Positions 63,399-64,000 of a stretch of 64,000 nucleotides of DNA are shown piece after piece. Both the position numbers and the translations under genes were made by a program. The stretch's first letter is position 1; each line of letters starts with the position of its first letter. Below the pieces are notes generated by a model. It was not told the DNA's origin, did no database searches, and saw only the letters and a program-made list of their open reading frames with translations. The DNA is from Prosthecobacter sp. (GTDB taxonomy: Bacteria; Verrucomicrobiota; Verrucomicrobiia; Verrucomicrobiales; Verrucomicrobiaceae): contig JAFMIR010000010.1 of the NCBI GenBank assembly GCA_017853885.1, forward strand, positions 1 through 64,000, given 5' to 3'.

Positions 63399-64000
63399 AT
63401 GAGCCTTCGCGTCACTTCTTGTCTCTTCGCCCTCTTAACCTCGCTCTTTGCGGAGAACTTCCCAGCCATCTACGACACCGAAAAAGGCGCGCCCATGTCC
63501 GCCGAGGAGGCCGCGGCCACCATGGAGCTGCCGTCAGGCTTTAAGTGCCTCGTCTTTGCTGCGGAGCCGGATGTGCGCCAGCCCATCGCGATGGCGTGGG
63601 ATGCGAAGGGCCGCCTGTGGGTCGCGGAAAACTACACCTACGCCGAAAATCCCATCCGCTGGGACACGAAGTTGCGCGACCGCGTTATCATCCTCGAAGA
63701 CAAGGACGGCGATGGCAAACACGACGGCCGCAAGGTCTTCTGGGAAGGCGGCAGCTACCTCACCAGCGTGGAAAACGGCTACGGCGGCGTGTGGGTGCTG
63801 CACAACGGCACGCTCAGCTTCATCGCGGATCAAAACGGCGACGACACACCCGATGGCGAGCCCGAGGTGCTGCTCGATGGCTTCAACGTGAAGACCATCG
63901 GCCACAACATCGTCAACGGCCTGCGCTGGGGCCCTGATGGATGGCTTTATGGCCGCCACGGCATCACCGACACCTCCGCCGTCGGCGCACCCGGCACGCC
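63399..64000 (+). CDS. PVC-type membrane-bound dehydrogenase, N-terminal part (3' truncated)
   Basis: At least 200 residues, open to the window end. Signal peptide MSLRVTSCLFALLTSLFAE, then AAATMELPSGFKCLVFAAEPDVRQPIAM region, GRLWVAENYTYAENP, and Asp-rich EDKDGDGKHDGRKVFWEG and DQNGDDTPDGEPEVLLDGF loops, with HNIVNGLRWGPDGWLYGRHG. This is the opening of the same propeller family as the gene at the left window edge. A C-terminal HEAT and cytochrome c part is expected beyond the window. Confidence 0.88.
   Translation, partial: MSLRVTSCLFALLTSLFAENFPAIYDTEKGAPMSAEEAAATMELPSGFKCLVFAAEPDVRQPIAMAWDAKGRLWVAENYTYAENPIRWDTKLRDRVIILEDKDGDGKHDGRKVFWEGGSYLTSVENGYGGVWVLHNGTLSFIADQNGDDTPDGEPEVLLDGFNVKTIGHNIVNGLRWGPDGWLYGRHGITDTSAVGAPGT

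Noticed and set aside
1..64000. Mobile elements, prophage, CRISPR array, rRNA genes
   Set aside because: No transposase, integrase, phage structural gene, regularly spaced repeats or rRNA-like sequence was seen.

Overview
The window is a dense, ordinary-looking chromosomal segment (about 55 protein genes, one tRNA, no rRNA, no insertion sequence, no CRISPR array, no prophage). Gene content points to the PVC superphylum and most likely to Verrucomicrobiota, order Verrucomicrobiales (Prosthecobacter/Verrucomicrobium/Akkermansia relatives). The evidence is the PVC-type heme-binding dehydrogenases cut by both window edges, several DUF1080 and Gfo/Idh/MocA proteins with export signals, and above all a complete five-gene pilus-like locus matching the Amuc_1102-1101-1100-1099-1098 order known from Akkermansia muciniphila. 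The genus is not determined.

Layout. 1-9 kb: end of a cytochrome c/HEAT dehydrogenase, aspartate kinase, a reverse-strand MoxR-DUF1080-SMP-30 group, an MntR-type regulator with a perfect dyad upstream, a hotdog thioesterase, and type II glutamine synthetase with a convincing sigma-54 promoter. 9-17.5 kb: an enoyl-thioester reductase, a two-gene permease system with a very His-rich subunit, a glycosyltransferase, a TMEM14-like membrane protein, and an ilvB-DNA methyltransferase-ilvN operon. 17.6-24 kb: an ECF-type sigma factor behind a GspD-type secretin, a GspC/PilP-like partner, two small tail-anchored proteins, and a divergent ComEA-like protein. 24-31.4 kb: a beta-propeller protein, 6-phosphogluconate dehydrogenase, PTS enzyme I, a lipoprotein sugar-binding protein and UDP-glucuronate decarboxylase. 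31.4-38.8 kb: the Amuc_1098-1102-like pilus locus, closed by a strong terminator. 38.8-42 kb: coaE-rho-rnd with ATGA overlaps. 42-50.7 kb: a beta-helix protein, two orphan hypotheticals, a Gfo/Idh oxidoreductase, a membrane PIN-TRAM protein, a double DUF1080 protein, tRNA-Gly(CCC) and a class V aminotransferase. 50.7-58.1 kb: aroA-cmk, an N-formylglutamate amidohydrolase-like protein, an AsmA-like giant, nagZ, and a candidate small RNA. 58.2-63.3 kb: a reverse-strand run polX, zinc-ribbon coiled-coil protein, unknown kinase-like protein and trpE, followed by the start of a second PVC-type dehydrogenase.

How the genes fit together: two separate secretin systems (the pilus-like locus and the GspCD-like cluster) sit 13 kb apart. 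Amino-acid biosynthesis (lysC, ilvBN, aroA, trpE, glutamine synthetase) is scattered among envelope and carbohydrate genes. The exported oxidoreductases, DUF1080 proteins, SMP-30 and beta-helix proteins suggest saprophytic polysaccharide or glycoside use. The most noteworthy items are the Akkermansia-type pilus locus (with a local codon-usage shift inside its secretin gene), the methyltransferase inserted into the ilv operon, the sigma-54 glutamine synthetase promoter, a promoter-plus-terminator small RNA unit at about 57.9-58.1 kb, and an unrecognised protein with protein-kinase-like catalytic motifs.
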